Of a DNA stretch of 64,000 bases, positions 1 to 13,000 are shown piece by piece. The stretch is from Chamaecrista fasciculata (taxonomy: Eukaryota > Streptophyta > Magnoliopsida > Fabales > Fabaceae). Each line of letters begins with the position of its first letter. The stretch's first letter is position 1. Under the pieces are notes generated by a model, which saw nothing but the letters and a program-made list of their open reading frames with translations, was not told where the DNA came from and searched no databases. The DNA lies in contig QANZ01039927.1 in the NCBI GenBank assembly GCA_003254925.1, positions 92,712-156,711 of the forward strand. Reading direction: 5' to 3'. The position numbers and the translations under genes are program-made.

Positions 1-2024
1 AAAAAAAAAAAAAAAAAAAAAAAAATAATGCATGTGACGAGAAGGGCGCTTTGGACTTCGTTTGGCCTTTCCTCCTTTTTGTGAAAATTTCCTTTTTGGT
101 CCACTCCTTTTGTGCAATTTTCATTTTGGTCCTTTTGCATTATTAAAAATTTGCAAAATCTGATTTGAGGCATGGGGTTCGGTGGTCACTGGGCACTTGG
201 TTTACACAAACACCAATTTGTTAATCACATATTGGTCATAATTTGGTCCTTTATTCATTTAAAGGATTATGTTTAATATATTGCAATTAATTTTAATTAA
301 TTTGCAAGTTTTGACCCATATTTTTTAATGACCAATTTAGATCCAATTTTGGATATTTGCCTCAATATTTGATTCTCTTTTGGAAAAATAATATTTTCCA
401 TAATTTCTTTTGGGGGCATCAAAATATTTTTAGTATCTAATTTCCATGTTTTTATATTCCGAGTTTTGGGCATGTATTCTTGGAATCTTGTGTTCAATTT
501 TTGGTGCATATTTTGTGGATTGTTTTTGACCATATATGTTTGTCATTCTCCCTAATATTATGGTTTGGTATGTCAAATAATTTTTTGACCCGATAATATG
601 CACTTAAATTGTGGTTTTGTGCCCAAAAACATTTTTTGAGCCCCTTTTGGCCAAAAATTTTGAAATATTTACTTGTGGAAATTTGTTTGGCATCATTAGC
701 AACTTGTGATTGAGTGCTCACTTATCGTGGGTCCAGTTACAAGGTTGTTTTGTTTTGTAGGCTGAAAATTGTATTGACAATGGACATACCCTATCGGTGT
801 GACATTTGTTAATGCAATCTGTTTTTTAGATAATTAATTGCTTAGTTCAGTTTTGTGGACCAATTTGATAATTAATTAATGCTATCCAAGTGGGAGAGAT
901 TACAATATTTGTATGGATTAGCATTAATTAATTAACTAATATTTGAAATTACTGATTAAGCAATTGATTTTGTTTATTTTGTCCTAATATCTCTATTTTG
1001 TTTTTGGATTGATGGGCACTTGAGATATTTGTTTTGGACAAAATATTTTATATAGGTCTCTCGATTGAGATAGAACATTTGTTTTTTTAATAACCGCTTT
1101 GTGGGAATGACTTAGGTGAAATCTTTTTTATGAATTGCCCATTAGTTTCACCTTGTTAAGTCTTGTGGTGTTTTGGTTTATCTCTTGGGACCTATATTTA
1201 TGTGAGTGCTTAAGAAATCTGAATTGCACTCTTGTGTTTTTGTTGATATGCTTTCCAATCTTGTGTGAATCCCTTTACACTTCCGCTGCTTTGCTCAAGT
1301 GTACACTATTTAAGTTATAGTCGTTCTTATTAGTGTACTTGAGACATACTTGAGCAATTTTGTTAGGGATCATTGGAAAGCTATTAACATGTCATTAGGT
1401 ACTTGTAAAGTACTATAAACTTTTTGTTGGCCTTTTGATATCTGATCCGATTAGAATGATTTTGTTACTCGGATCCAGATTATATTAGCTGAGTAGATCG
1501 TTTCATCTACTTCAAGTTGCATGTTTGTTATGTGTGGAAGTGCTGTTTTGTTTTTGAAGGGTCGAATAGATACCTACAGGCTACAACACTTCAAATATGT
1601 ATCGCTTTTGTTAATCCATTTATTGGATTACATGGTTGAGGATTTGAATATCTAACATGCATTTGATTAATCTTTTATTCCTCTTACCATCTGTTGCGAT
1701 ACTTGATTTGTTTTAAGCTTCTCTCAAATTACAGGATTTGTGGATTATAAAATTTGATATAAAATTCCTGTTTGTGGGAGAGAAGATTGTTCAATCTCAG
1801 ACTATTTATATGTTAATTGTGGTTTTACCCTATCGGTAAAACATAGTTAATATGCAATTTTTGGGTGCATGCTCATTTGTATATCTTGTCAGCATTGAGT
1901 TTTGTTTATAATGTTTCCAGAGTCTGTTGTATCCTATCGATATGGAGACAATGGATTCATTTTGTGTTGATCCCCTCTTTGTCTTTCAAATTTTGTATAC
2001 ATGTGTTTTCACTTTTTCATAAGG

Positions 2025-2255
2025 TTGCATAAGTTGATTCTGTGAGGGAAATCTTGTGTGATAATTATGTTGTGAGACATAATTAATGTTTCCCATTTGT
2101 TAATGGCCAAAATCAGCTTTTGGTTTTAGCAACTTTCATCAAGTTGCATAAACTGATTCTGTGAGGGAAATCTGGTTTTATAATTGTGTTTGAGAGACAT
2201 GATTATGGTTTCCTGTTTGTTATTGGCCATATCAGCTTCTGTTTCTAAGCAACTT
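2025..2255 (+). repeat. Two diverged tandem copies of a ~112-bp unit
   Basis: The segment from about 2028 to 2138 (cataag..gattctgtgaggg...agcaactttc) recurs from about 2150 to 2255 with scattered changes. The second copy runs into the gag-like stretch, so the duplication lies just upstream of the presumed coding start of the copia-type element. Confidence 0.6.
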
Positions 2256-2439
2256 TCTGTGGTGAAAACTTTGGTTGGGACTAATTATGAAGTTCGGTTT
2301 GAGTCCCTAAACATGTATTTGATAATCTTAATTGATTATTTGGCTATGAGGGGTCTTGAGCCAACAAATGTGCTTAACCATTTTGGTGCTCCTGACAAGA
2401 CTAGGTATAAATTTTGGTATGAGCATTTTGTGGACCTTT

Positions 2440-3135
2440 TTGGATAATATTTCGGTCCAGTGGGAGTTTGAGTAAACGTTAATTGGATTTTCTGGATTTT
2501 CTCCAATTCTGGTCTTGGGTAACATTGTTACATTTATTGGATTTAGTCCAATTTTGGCCCTTATAGGCATCTGGCGTAACTTTGTTAAATTTATTGGATT
2601 GGATTTAGTCCGATTTGGCCTTCAAGAGGCATCTGTAGTAACTTCGTTACATTTATCGGATTTAGTCCAATTTTGGTCCTTATAGACATATGAAGTAACT
2701 TTGTTACAATTATTGGAGTTAGTCTAATTTGGCCTTCAATAGGCACCTCACATAACTTTGTTACATTTATTGGATTTAGTCCAATTTTGACCCTTACAGG
2801 CATCTGGTTAACTTAGTTACATCTATTTGAATACTGTCCAATTTTGGCCCTCACAGGCATCTAGGTAACTAGTTACATCTATTGGATTCAGTCCAATTTG
2901 CCTTCAAGAGACATTGGTAGTAACTTCGTTACATTTGTTGGATTTAGTCCAATTTGGCCTTCAAGAGGCATCTAAAGTAATTTTGTTATAATTATTGGAT
3001 TCAGATCAATTTGACCTTTAGAAGCATCTGAAGTAATTTTGTTACATGTATTTGGCCTTCAAGAGGCATTTTGGGGAACTTTGTTATAATTATTGGATTC
3101 AGTCCAATTTGGTCTTAGAAAGACATTTGATGTAA
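2440..3135 (+). repeat. Degenerate ~60-bp tandem array inside the copia-type element
   Basis: Roughly eleven units of about 60 bp carry the same phrases in the same order: attggatttagtccaattt, then ggccttcaagaggcatct (or ggcccttataggcatct), then gtaactttgttaca. Units differ by point changes and small length changes. No reading frame is kept across units, so the array appears non-coding. Confidence 0.8.
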
Positions 3136-3536
3136 TTCAGTTGCATTTGTTGGATTTTGTCCAACTTTGGGATCCAATTTTGTTCAGTTGGTGAGAAACA
3201 TTGTTTTCCCTATCGGATTCAATGTCTTGTGTTGTCTCACAACTGTTTTTGTTGTTGTTTGGATCTGGTTTTGTTCAAATCTTGAATTTGACATCTTGTG
3301 TATCAGACTCATTTGGTTCACATCGTTAGTGAACATTCGTTGATAAATTTGTCGACTAAGGGCTTGCCTATGGAGTTTTTAAATCATGCTCATATGGCTC
3401 TTGTTAAATTTTGTGGTGGCCTTAGTCTAGTGGGAGTCTGAGTTAAGTCTTTATAGACTTCTGTATTGTTATATGACATTTCAATGTCATTTCGTACTCT
3501 ATCTTATTCAGATATGAAACCATTTTGTGTTGATGT

Positions 3537-3665
3537 TTATATCACTTGTTTCCCTATCGGATTCAGTGATCTGTTTTGTGTATATCACTTGTTTCCCTAT
3601 CGGATCCAGTGATCTGTTTTGTGTATATCACTTGTTTCCCTATTGGATTCAGTGATCTGTGAGTA
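3537..3665 (+). repeat. Three ~45-bp tandem units near the polypurine tract
   Basis: The phrase atatcacttgtttccctat, then cggattcagtgatctg, repeats three times almost exactly. The word ccctatcgg also occurs at about 789, 1809, 1930, 3210, 3553 and 3597 within the same element. Confidence 0.8.
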
Positions 3666-4284
3666 TGGTTTCATCTGTTATGCACTTTTGTGTGCTTTGT
3701 GATAATTAATTACTTGCTTCAGTATTTTGTTGATTAATCTGTTTATAGATTAATGCTATCCAAGTGGGAGATTGTTGGAATTTTTGTGTGGATTAGCATT
3801 AATCTATTGTAAGATTAATATTTGTGTTTACTGATTAAGTAATTAATTTATCGTAAGTCTGAATAAGAATGGATTGGGTTCATATTACTTGTGGTAATTC
3901 GTGATGGGTTGGATTATCCACAAGCCTTCCGGGACCGGGCTAAGAACCCCAAGCCACGTCCGAAGAGTATTAGTAATTATCCCATTAGATTACTAATGTA
4001 TATATGGAGTTTATTTGTTAAAGGGACTATTTTGTAATAATGGTTAAGGACCATTTTGTAATATTCACTGATGGACCAATTAGTGAATATTTTCACTATA
4101 TATATACTAAAGTTGTTTTCACAACTTGAGGTCCTCATTTTGCACACTATGGTCCCTCTGCTCCTCCACTCCATTTGTTTCACTCTTGGATCTTGTGGCT
4201 TGAAGATCTTAGCTCCACTCAAGACCAATTTCAACTCCAGGTTAGTGATTTCGTCTCCCACATCTCGGATTTATTTCCGTCAAC

Positions 4285-4590
4285 TGATACAGACATGCTG
4301 ACACGTCAAATTTTTAAAATTATAGGACACGACACGACATATATTTATATATATAAATAATTGAAAATTAATAAATTTTGATGAAAATTTTAAAAATTAC
4401 AATATCTATTCATAATATATATCATATGTGATATTATTTTCAATTGTTTGTCATGATGAAGTTACAAAAAATTGATTTTATATTATGAAACCTATGAATA
4501 TGTGTCGTGTGGGTGTCGTACGAGTGTCGGACACAGACACGTGTCTGACACGACGACACGCTATCAGATATTGACATTCTTTTGTTACTT
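4285..4590. repeat. Dispersed inverted repeat with gacacg/cgtgtc-rich ends
   Basis: The left end carries gacacgacacgaca (about 4327-4340). The right end carries tgtcgtgtgggtgtc and gacacgtgtctgacacg (about 4503-4560). The AT-rich middle has no reading frame. The pattern fits a small non-autonomous DNA element, but no target duplication was found. Confidence 0.4.
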
Positions 4591-4700
4591 AAAAAAAAGA
4601 AACTAATAAATGTGTGATGTTGAGTGACTGTTGTTTAGCATCTATCCAACTATATATATAATAAATTAATAATCATTGGATAAGAAAATGTTCTGATAGC

Positions 4701-5209
4701 TAAGGGATGACAATTTGGGCGGGTATCTAGGATACCCGTCCGAATCCACTCGTAAAAAATATCAGATATTTGTAGGATATCAGATATCGGATAGAGTACG
4801 GATAGTGAAAAATAAAAAAATTATCAGATATCGGGTGGATATTGATATTGCTTCAACTATTCGATATCCGTCTAAAATGAACGGATAATTTGGGTACTCG
4901 GTATCCAATACCCTATAATATAAATATTTTATTATAATTTATACATTTTTATTATATTTTTAATTATTTTAGTTTAATTCACGAATATTGAGTATCAGAT
5001 ATATTCGATTTTTGAGTTAGGATATCATATCTTATATCCATTATTTTCAGATATTTTGACTATCCGTCGAATAAAACGGATATAGATAAGGTACGGATAC
5101 AGATACTAAATTATCAGATACGGATGGGGTACGAATATTAAATAGAATGAATGGATACAAAAATGGAGAGTGACAAAATAATCACATATCGTATTTGTTG
5201 TCATCCCTA
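4701..5209. mobile_element. Non-autonomous hAT-type element with 8-bp target duplication
   Basis: The ends are short inverted repeats: TAAGGGATGACAA on the left and the complement of TTGTCATCCCTA on the right. The same 8 bases, CTGATAGC, flank both sides (4693-4700 and 5210-5217), as expected of hAT insertions. The interior has no transposase. It is made of recurring words built on gatatc and gatacccg/cggatac. Confidence 0.85.
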
Positions 5210-5217
5210 CTGATAGC

Positions 5218-6539
5218 CAAATAAACTAGAGTAATAAAAGGCCAAACAAGACCCCAGAAATTCTAAGATAATCAGATTCCCAAATAAGTTAATATATTCA
5301 TGTTAATTTGTATACAAGACCAAACAGCTGAAACAGCCATAAGAGATTTTGGCCAAAAAAAAAAGAAACAGCCATAAGAGATGGGTTTACAAGCCAAAGC
5401 TGGAGGTACTGCTTGCGACTTCTCCCATCCCGGTGGTACAAGGCAAAAAAGGCAAGAATGTTATTATAGTTTGATCCAAGAAAAGCTTTTGATTAAATAG
5501 AGGAGATTAGAAAGATGAGAAGAGAGTTTAGCTTTTTCTAATAAAGGGAAACTTTATATGAAGAGAGAATTTGTTGAGTATTTTAATTTAAGCCGACATC
5601 GGGCTAAACAAGTGAGGAAGAGTTGTAAGGCTTGTATACAAATTATTAATTACAAAGAGATGAGGTATGAGTTTCTACTTTCTACACAACAAATACTAGT
5701 AATCTATAAGTGTATCGGGACTTGGATAATTGTATGTCAATAAGAGAGAGTCTATAATTTTCTTATTAAAAAATTGTAATGAATGTTTGTAATTTTCTTA
5801 TCCAAAAATTACAAACAATGAAGATGTCTCAATAGGATTGTAGAATAGATTTTGAAACATTAAATCATGTTAAAATTTGTGCGCATTTCTCTTTTTCTTC
5901 TTTATTTTTTTGTGGGTCATACTTCCTCACAAACATCAACTGAAGCAAAAAAAAAAAAAAAGAAAGAAAGAAAAGAAAATCTCTAATTATCACCATCTCA
6001 AGCACAAGGAGAGAGAGCACCTTCAAGCTTCAGCTACACATTTCACTTGGGGTGTCGACAAATCAGGCTCATTTATAGCAGCAAGTTTCTTGTTGGACTA
6101 AAAAGCAAGGCCTCATTAGATCGAACATAAAAATATTCAACACACAACAAATCAAATCTGATAGAATCATTAGATAAATGAAGGATATCTTGTCGAGTAG
6201 TTGTAGTTATATATATAAAACAATTCTGATAAAATCCTAAAATTGTAATAGACAAGACCTAATGCACCAATTAATTTAAATGACTATGGGCACTTGGGTG
6301 TTATGTATGTTTCCATCTCACATGCATTGCAACTTTTAATAACACTGTCAATTGATTCCGCAGCTTGCTCCCCCTGTTAAATGAGCGGACTTGCGGAGAA
6401 AAAAATTGACCTGTTTAAACACGAGCTTAAATGTCAATTACTATTTTTAAAAATAACCAGTATGGTAAAACCAACTTTAAGACAATCTCAGTTCGAAAAA
6501 AAAACTTTAAGACAATCTTATTAACACATCGGCCATCGC
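5218..6539. other. Gene-free AT-rich spacer
   Basis: There is no convincing gene. Short frames near 5558-5743 and 5877-6101 lack homology I recognise and lie in AT-rich or poly-A sequence. Confidence 0.5.
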
Positions 6540-7560
6540 ATAAGGACTGTTCCGGGAACAGGGGTTTCGTACTTTAAAGTCCAGAGCAACAACAGATGAA
6601 TCACAGAAAAACAACAAATTACAACAACAAAGTATTACCAAAATAAATAACAACAATTAAACAAGATGAAAGAATAACCCTTGGGAAGTTCTCGTCAGGG
6701 AAGAAGTAAAGCGCTAAGAATAAGCACTGGTAAGACAAGAGAACTTAGTGCAAAGGTAAATGAAAGTATGTTCGTAAGAGCTCAAATGGGAAATCTCTCT
6801 GTGTTTCAGACTCAGAAATGTTCAACCCCCTCTCTGAAGGGTGAGGGGGCTATTTATAGAGGTGACTAATGATGACGGTTATGCTGAAGGATGATGCTGA
6901 ACGTGAAGCAGCATGGAGAACATGGGGAACATGGTTCCGTAAAATACAAAAAGTGGGCAAATGGAGAAGGTGGGACGTAAGATGCGGGAAAGTGGGAAGA
7001 TGAGAGTGAGGTAACCGTCAGTTCATGGGCCTGATGGGAGAAGGTGACATGGACATAAGGTAACCGTCAACTCAAAGGAGTTGATACGGGAAGGTGACGT
7101 GGGCATCTTGGCAAGCAAGGCGAGAAGGTCTGAGCTCAAAAGAACATCACTTCATTTACTAAAGACTAAGTTCTTACCTTGCTTACTCAAAGTGATCGTG
7201 GTCAAGCACGAAGAAGCCTTTACTTCAATCCTACCAAGCCACATCCTAGGATTGTTCCCGGAGAAGGAGGGAGGATGTGTCTCCCTACCTTCACAACATT
7301 CCCTACCTTGTCTAAGTAAGGATGTTGCAGGTGGCACGTGGCCTATGTCAAGCTTACATAAGGTGTCTTGCTCTTATACACTTAGACATCTCTTAGACAC
7401 CTTGGAGGCGGAGCCTTGTAGGCGAAGCTTTGTAAGCGAAGCCTTGGAGGCGAAGCCTTGTAGACGAAGCCTTGGAGGTGTAGTCTTGGAGGCGAAACAT
7501 TGGAGGCGTAGCCTTGGAGACGAAGCCTTGGAGGCGTAGCCTAAGAGGCATCAAACTCTT
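6540..7560 (-). mobile_element. Probable LTR-type retroelement fragment (solo LTR-like)
   Basis: Read on the - strand, a CTATAAATAG box (complement near 6849-6858) is followed by a leader-like stretch, as in plant LTRs. The segment contains a 14-bp minisatellite and has higher GC than its flanks. No paired second LTR, primer site or coding domain was found in the window, so the family assignment is weak. It looks broken. Confidence 0.35.
7400..7540 (+). repeat. 14-bp minisatellite, ten units
   Basis: Units of the form CCTTGGAGGCGAAG run head to tail about ten times, with one to three changes each. The open frame through it (7081-7539) is a by-product of the repeat: 14 bp times 3 gives a 14-residue protein period. 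Confidence 0.85.
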
Positions 7561-7766
7561 GCTATTAATTAATTTCCTTAATAATTAATTAATTATAAAA
7601 ATAGGAGCCATGTAAAAACAAGGACAAAACTCATTTCACTATTCTAATGATCCTAAATGCAAAGGCTTATATAAGAAAAAACACTAGTTGCCTTCTGGAA
7701 TCATTTTAGCCTTTCAAAAATCGGCTATTCTAGACCAAAATGTTCATAGTTGGAACAGATAAAAAA

Positions 7767-7990
7767 AAGTAAAAGTGTAAATTTGCTTTCATATCTTTTG
7801 CAAAGTTCTCAATTTGGTCTTGTATATTTTTTTTGTTGAACTTTTGATCTCATACATTTACAAAAAGTTCCAATTTGGTCTCATATCATTTTTGATCTTA
7901 TATCTTTTGGTCAGGTTGCAAAATTAATCTCATATCTTTGCAAAAGGATTAACTGTTAATTGATCCTTTTGCAAAATTAATCTCATATAA
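7767..7990. repeat. One arm of a fold-back element ('ggtctcatatctttt' family)
   Basis: The phrase family 'aatttggtctcatatc' repeated with small variations matches the arms of more complete copies at 11163, 53459 and 60633. Only one arm is clear here. Confidence 0.5.
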
Positions 7991-8098
7991 TTGTCCTCAT
8001 TAGCAGCATAATAGTGTAATTAGTTAGAATAAGTGTAAAGCTTATAGTTAGTTATTCTTTAGGCCAATAAGGTAGTGACACTCATGTGTTTTATTCAA

Positions 8099-8530
8099 GG
8101 TTTTAAAAATTGAACCGAACATTCAACACGCCGACATAGTGGTTCAAGAATTAATGGTTCATTGGGTCCAACCAAAGTCGAACCGGTGACAAATAAATAA
8201 ATTAAAAATAATAAAAAAAAGCCTAAAAATGATAAAATTCTAATTCCAATAGTATAAATATAGTTAATTTTCATAAGATTCATCAATATAATGTTATCAA
8301 GTGACATTTTATGATCACTTTCTCTATCAAATTATGATTCATAATCAATATTCTCTAACATTTGACCCATAATTTATAAAAAAAAAAAAAAACACTAGAA
8401 CGGTTCAAGCCGGTTTCGCTGATCTTCACTAGGTTCTCTGCCTGACCGATTCTTAAAGTGACTCAGACCGGCTTAGTGTTCGGTTCACGATTGAACCAGC
8501 CGATCCGATTTTGACATTCATGATTTTATC
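8099..8530. repeat. Dispersed inverted-repeat element with gaaccg/cggttc-rich ends
   Basis: The left end (aaggttttaaaaattgaacc) is partly mirrored by the right end (cgattttgacattcatgatt read in reverse). Both ends are rich in gaacc/ggttc words. No transposase is present. This looks like a non-autonomous DNA element. Confidence 0.45.
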
Positions 8531-9982
8531 CCCTCATCAAATGTATATATTCCTTACCGAATAATGAAATAAATCAAATCATCATTAAGTATTTTCAGCA
8601 TTTTGCCTTCTTCTGTTATTGCTTTTTTTACTAATTCTTTTTTGTTAAATTCAACTTCCATTGGTAGCAATTTCTATATATCATGGATGATTGAGGAGAG
8701 TTGGCATGCATTTCGATTTTATTAAGCATCCAAACAAATCAGATTTTGTTTGAGAAATTATAAATTTTGAAGGAAAATTAATGAAGAGACTTTTAAGTTT
8801 TAATCTTTTTTTTTTCCTCTCCACCCCCTTCACAAATTAATTACTAACATTCGAACAAGGTAAGAAATGTAGAAGGCTATACTTTTTCTCCTCCTCCTCA
8901 ATCTTTTCCTTCAATTTCTTTATCTTATTTCTCTTCTTAATTGTCAAACAAATCCTACACAATTTATAATGATATCATTTAGCTATAGTGAAAATCTCTC
9001 AACAAGAATAATTATATTTATAAAATTTCAAAGCCAATATTTTACTTAAATGATATTAAATTGCTAATCATTTAAATCAAATTTTCGTTGGTCTCTAATT
9101 CAAATTTTGACTTATGCTAACTAAGATGCAAACCCCCCATTCCCTTATAATAACTAGGCCAAGTGTAAATTTCGAGAAAAAAAAAAACTGTGTTTATCAA
9201 GTTTGATGAATAGAGTGGTAAATTGATTAATATTTATATTTTTTTAGCTCAATTAGCAACCAATAATTATAAATTTATAATATAATTAAAGCTCATAAAA
9301 GATCCTTAAATACAAAAGAGAAATAGGAGGAAAAACTTATTACATATAATTATGCAATTCTTTTTAATTCAAATAAAATAATAAAAAAGGCAACAAACTT
9401 ATATATGAGGGGGTAAGGAAAAAAATTTAGAGTCAAACATGCTTTTTGTAGTTGAATGATTCAACAAACCCTCACTTTAGGAGAATGCAAGAACTCCTAT
9501 TATGACATTTTTAACATGTGAGCTAACAAAGTCATCTTTTTTTTAGATACTTAAATTCTTAATTGCCTTTTTCTTTTCCCTAATCTACATCATTAAACCT
9601 GCTAAATACACGATATATCATATCATAAAAATATCCCCTAATTTTTAGGATATATTTGCATTCTAAACTCATTTAATTTTTAGTTTTAAACAACAATACA
9701 TAATTTATGTATCAATATAAAAGACAAGTACTGAATTTTTACAATAGAAAAATTATAAATTTAATCAACTGTAGCCTTTTTTTGTCAAACTTATCCTGAA
9801 AAAAGCTAATTAAACACGAATTTAAATGCACAAAATTAGGATCCAAAAATCACTGGGAAACTTATTAAATGATTCATTCAACTCTACTACTTCATAATCA
9901 TATAACTAATTAATATCCCTACATCTTCTGGTCTTCTTTAGATTCTCCTATCTACTCAACAACCACCACATTACTGGTAGAG
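8531..9982. other. AT-rich spacer and upstream region of the LHT gene
   Basis: No gene is seen. The last ~100 bases probably hold the promoter and 5' leader of the transporter gene, but no single TATA element stands out. Confidence 0.4.
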
Positions 9983-10091
9983 GTTAGTTACTCTCTGATG
10001 TTGTGTTAATCAGTGAATAAAGATTCATATAAATGTATATATGCATAGTTTGCGAATTAATTAATGGTTATTGGATGAATTGTTTCAGGAA

Positions 10092-13000
10092 ATGGAAAAT
10101 AACAACACAGTATTTAAAGTTGAAAGTAAGGGATCCCAGCAGAAAGATCTAGAGAATTGGTTGCCCATCACTGCATCTAGGAACGCAAAATGGTGGTATT
10201 CCACTTTCCACAATGTCACGGCTATGGTCGGTGCTGGTATATTAGGCTTGCCCTATGCAGTTTCTCAGCTTGGATGGTAACTATAACTACAACTATAACT
10301 ATATATATATATATATATATATATGTTAGAAAAACAGAGTATGAAGAGGAAGAGATTTGTGAGTTTTGAGGCGTGAGTAATACACTTTCTTTGAATAGAT
10401 TATGATTATGCTATAGGAGATCCACAATATCTCTCTCACAATACAACAAAATTCCTGAAACTTTCTTCTAACAGACATATTAGTCTGGTTTGATCAGTTG
10501 CAGATTCTATAGTATATACTATCAAGCATTCTTTAAATTGTCGGTGGGACTTCTTTTCATCTCTATATTACAAACTATTCAACAATATATACACACACCT
10601 TGCAATTCCGTCGAACTACGCTGAAATTCCTAAAAGAAATACGATAGATGAGATGGAAGTACTTTCGATTTCGAACATACCTTGCAATTCCGTCGAATTA
10701 GCTAGCAAATTGCGATGTTCATTTTTTTGATTTTGCAGGATTCCTGGAACAGGGTCGATCTTAGGGTCATGGCTGATCACATTCTATACACTGTGGCAAT
10801 TGGTGGAGATGCACGAGATGGTTCCGGGAAAGAGGTTCGACAGGTACGTGGAATTAGGCGAGCACATTTTCGGACCAGATCTAGGGTTTTGGATTGTGGT
10901 GCCGGGGCAACTCACCGTTCAGGTAGCCACCACCATCGTGTACGCCGTCACCGGCGGCAAGTCGTTCAAGAAATGCTTGGATCTGGTGGTGCCAGCTGGC
11001 TCCGCCGTCGCCGGAATCAGAGGAACCTACTACATCGTCTTCTTCACCGCAATACAGCTTTTGCTCGCGCAGACTCCCAATTTCAACAAGTTGAAATCTA
11101 TTTCCATGCTCGCTGCCATCATGTCTGTTAGGTGTGCTATGCCATCTCTATTAAACAACGTGAGAGTGTAAATTTGGTCTCATACGTTTTTTTTTTTTAA
11201 GTTTTCAATTTGGTTTGTATTTTTTTTTTTTGCATTTTTTGTCTTATATCTTTGAAAAATGTCCCAATTTGATCTCATATCATTTTTGGTCACATATCTT
11301 TTGGTTAAGTTGCAGAATTGATCTCATATGTTTACAAAAGGATCAGTTAACACACTACTTTTGCACCTAACTAAAAAATATAAAACCAATTCTGAAGCCA
11401 AAAATATGAGACTAAATCTGCAACAAAAAAATATATGAGACCAAATTGGTATCTAACCTAAAGATATGAGACAAAAAATGCAACAAAAAAAGATATATGA
11501 CCAAATTAGGAACTAGGCAAAAGATATGAGACCAAATTTACACTTTGACCTTTTTATTTTAGTTTTTGGTTATCTAAATTATTATTAAATTTTATTAGTC
11601 AATGTAAAAAAATTATTAAATTTTGTAATTTAATTTTTTATTATTAAATACAATGATAGCTAATTTTAAAATTTCAATCAATACAAAAGTATGGTAATAA
11701 TAATCATGAAATATAAAAATATAATATTTTTAAATAAAAAATTTAAAAATTAATATTTTGTATGAAATAAAAATATAAGTAATTTTTAAACAAAATTATA
11801 TACATTTTTTTGGTCATAAAAATTAATAATATATTCAATTTAGTCGTTTTGTTTTGTCAAATTCAATTTAGTCCTTATTCTACCAATATCTTTATCCCAA
11901 AGCCCGGTTGGCCCGTTGGGCTTTGACACTATCATTATGTGTTTCTCTCTTGTTTACAGCTATGCAACAATTGCATTTGTTACATCAGTGGTGAAAGGAA
12001 GCCATCATCATCCAAGAGAATATGGGCTTCGATCTGACAGTGTTCCGGGTCAAATCTTTGACGTTTTCAATGGGCTTGGGACCATTGCGTTTGCATTTGC
12101 GGCCCACAGTGTGGTCCTAGAGATTCAGGCCACACTACCTTCAAGCCCAGAGGTGCCCTCCAAAAAGCCCATGTGGCGTGGTGCGGTGGTAGCCTACGCC
12201 GTGGTCATTACTTGCTATGGCCTAGTTTCAGTATGTGGGTATTGGGCTTTTGGGGCCCATGTGGAAGATGATATTCTTATTTCACTTGAACACCCTAATT
12301 GGCTCATTTCTATTGCCAACTTCATGGTCTTTATTCATGTCATTGGAAGCTACCAGGTATACATTTTCTCTTTCATTTATTGTTACAATTTATGACCCCA
12401 AAAAACACAAAGAGGAAACCTACTATTTGGTCCCTGTATTTTTTAAATAGACTATTTGGTCCCTCAAAAATTAGAAATGTCAACTCGTTAGTTCCTATAG
12501 GCTATCTCTGTTACCAACACCGATAACCTGGCCATTAAGTGCACATGTAACACGTTAAATGTCACATATTTAACTATTTGGGGACCACCTAGGCTTTGAG
12601 ATTTAGAAATAATTCAATAATTTATGCCTTTTGGAAGTTTCACGTGTAATACAAATATTTAGGTCTAACTCAATTTTAGGCCGGTTTAATTGTGTTTGTT
12701 GGTCCGATTCAGTTGGTTTAGGTCATTAGGATGCCAAAGTGGTATTTAACGTTGACATGTAAGCATTTAACGTCTGATAGTTGACGATTATGATAAATGA
12801 GAGACTAAGTAGTTCACAATTATGATAAATGATAGACTAAATAGTTGACAATTATGATAAACGAAGGACTGAATAATCCATTTTAATAAATGAGGGACCA
12901 AATCGTTGACTCAGTAAAAAAAGAGGGACCAAATAGTAGGTTTCCTCAAAAACAAAAATATATCTTTTACAAAATATATATAACTTTATGCTAATATTAT

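Larger units (their letters stand above)
1..4284 (+). mobile_element. Ty1/copia-type LTR element, interior plus 3' LTR, cut by the left edge
   Basis: A purine tract (caagtgggagat) at 3761-3772 is followed at 3773 by TGTTGGAA, the usual polypurine tract and LTR start of plant copia elements, so the strand is +. The LTR would run right from 3773; a TATA-like stretch lies near 4095. Its right end is not clear and may be about 4284. The interior has no pol reading frame. A short stretch near 2250-2360 (GTNY...YL...) resembles the start of a copia gag. The rest is non-coding and rich in internal repeats. It looks like a broken or non-autonomous member, old rather than recent. Confidence 0.6.

Noticed and set aside
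2440-3135. Regular repeats spaced like a CRISPR array
   Set aside because: Whole units vary and no unique spacers separate identical repeats; the setting is a plant retroelement.
7081-7539. 152-codon frame as a gene
   Set aside because: Half of it is a minisatellite and no family is recognised; kept only as a note in the findings.
10715-11131. 138-codon frame over LHT exon 2
   Set aside because: Shifted shadow; the correct frame continues the transporter through both splice sites.
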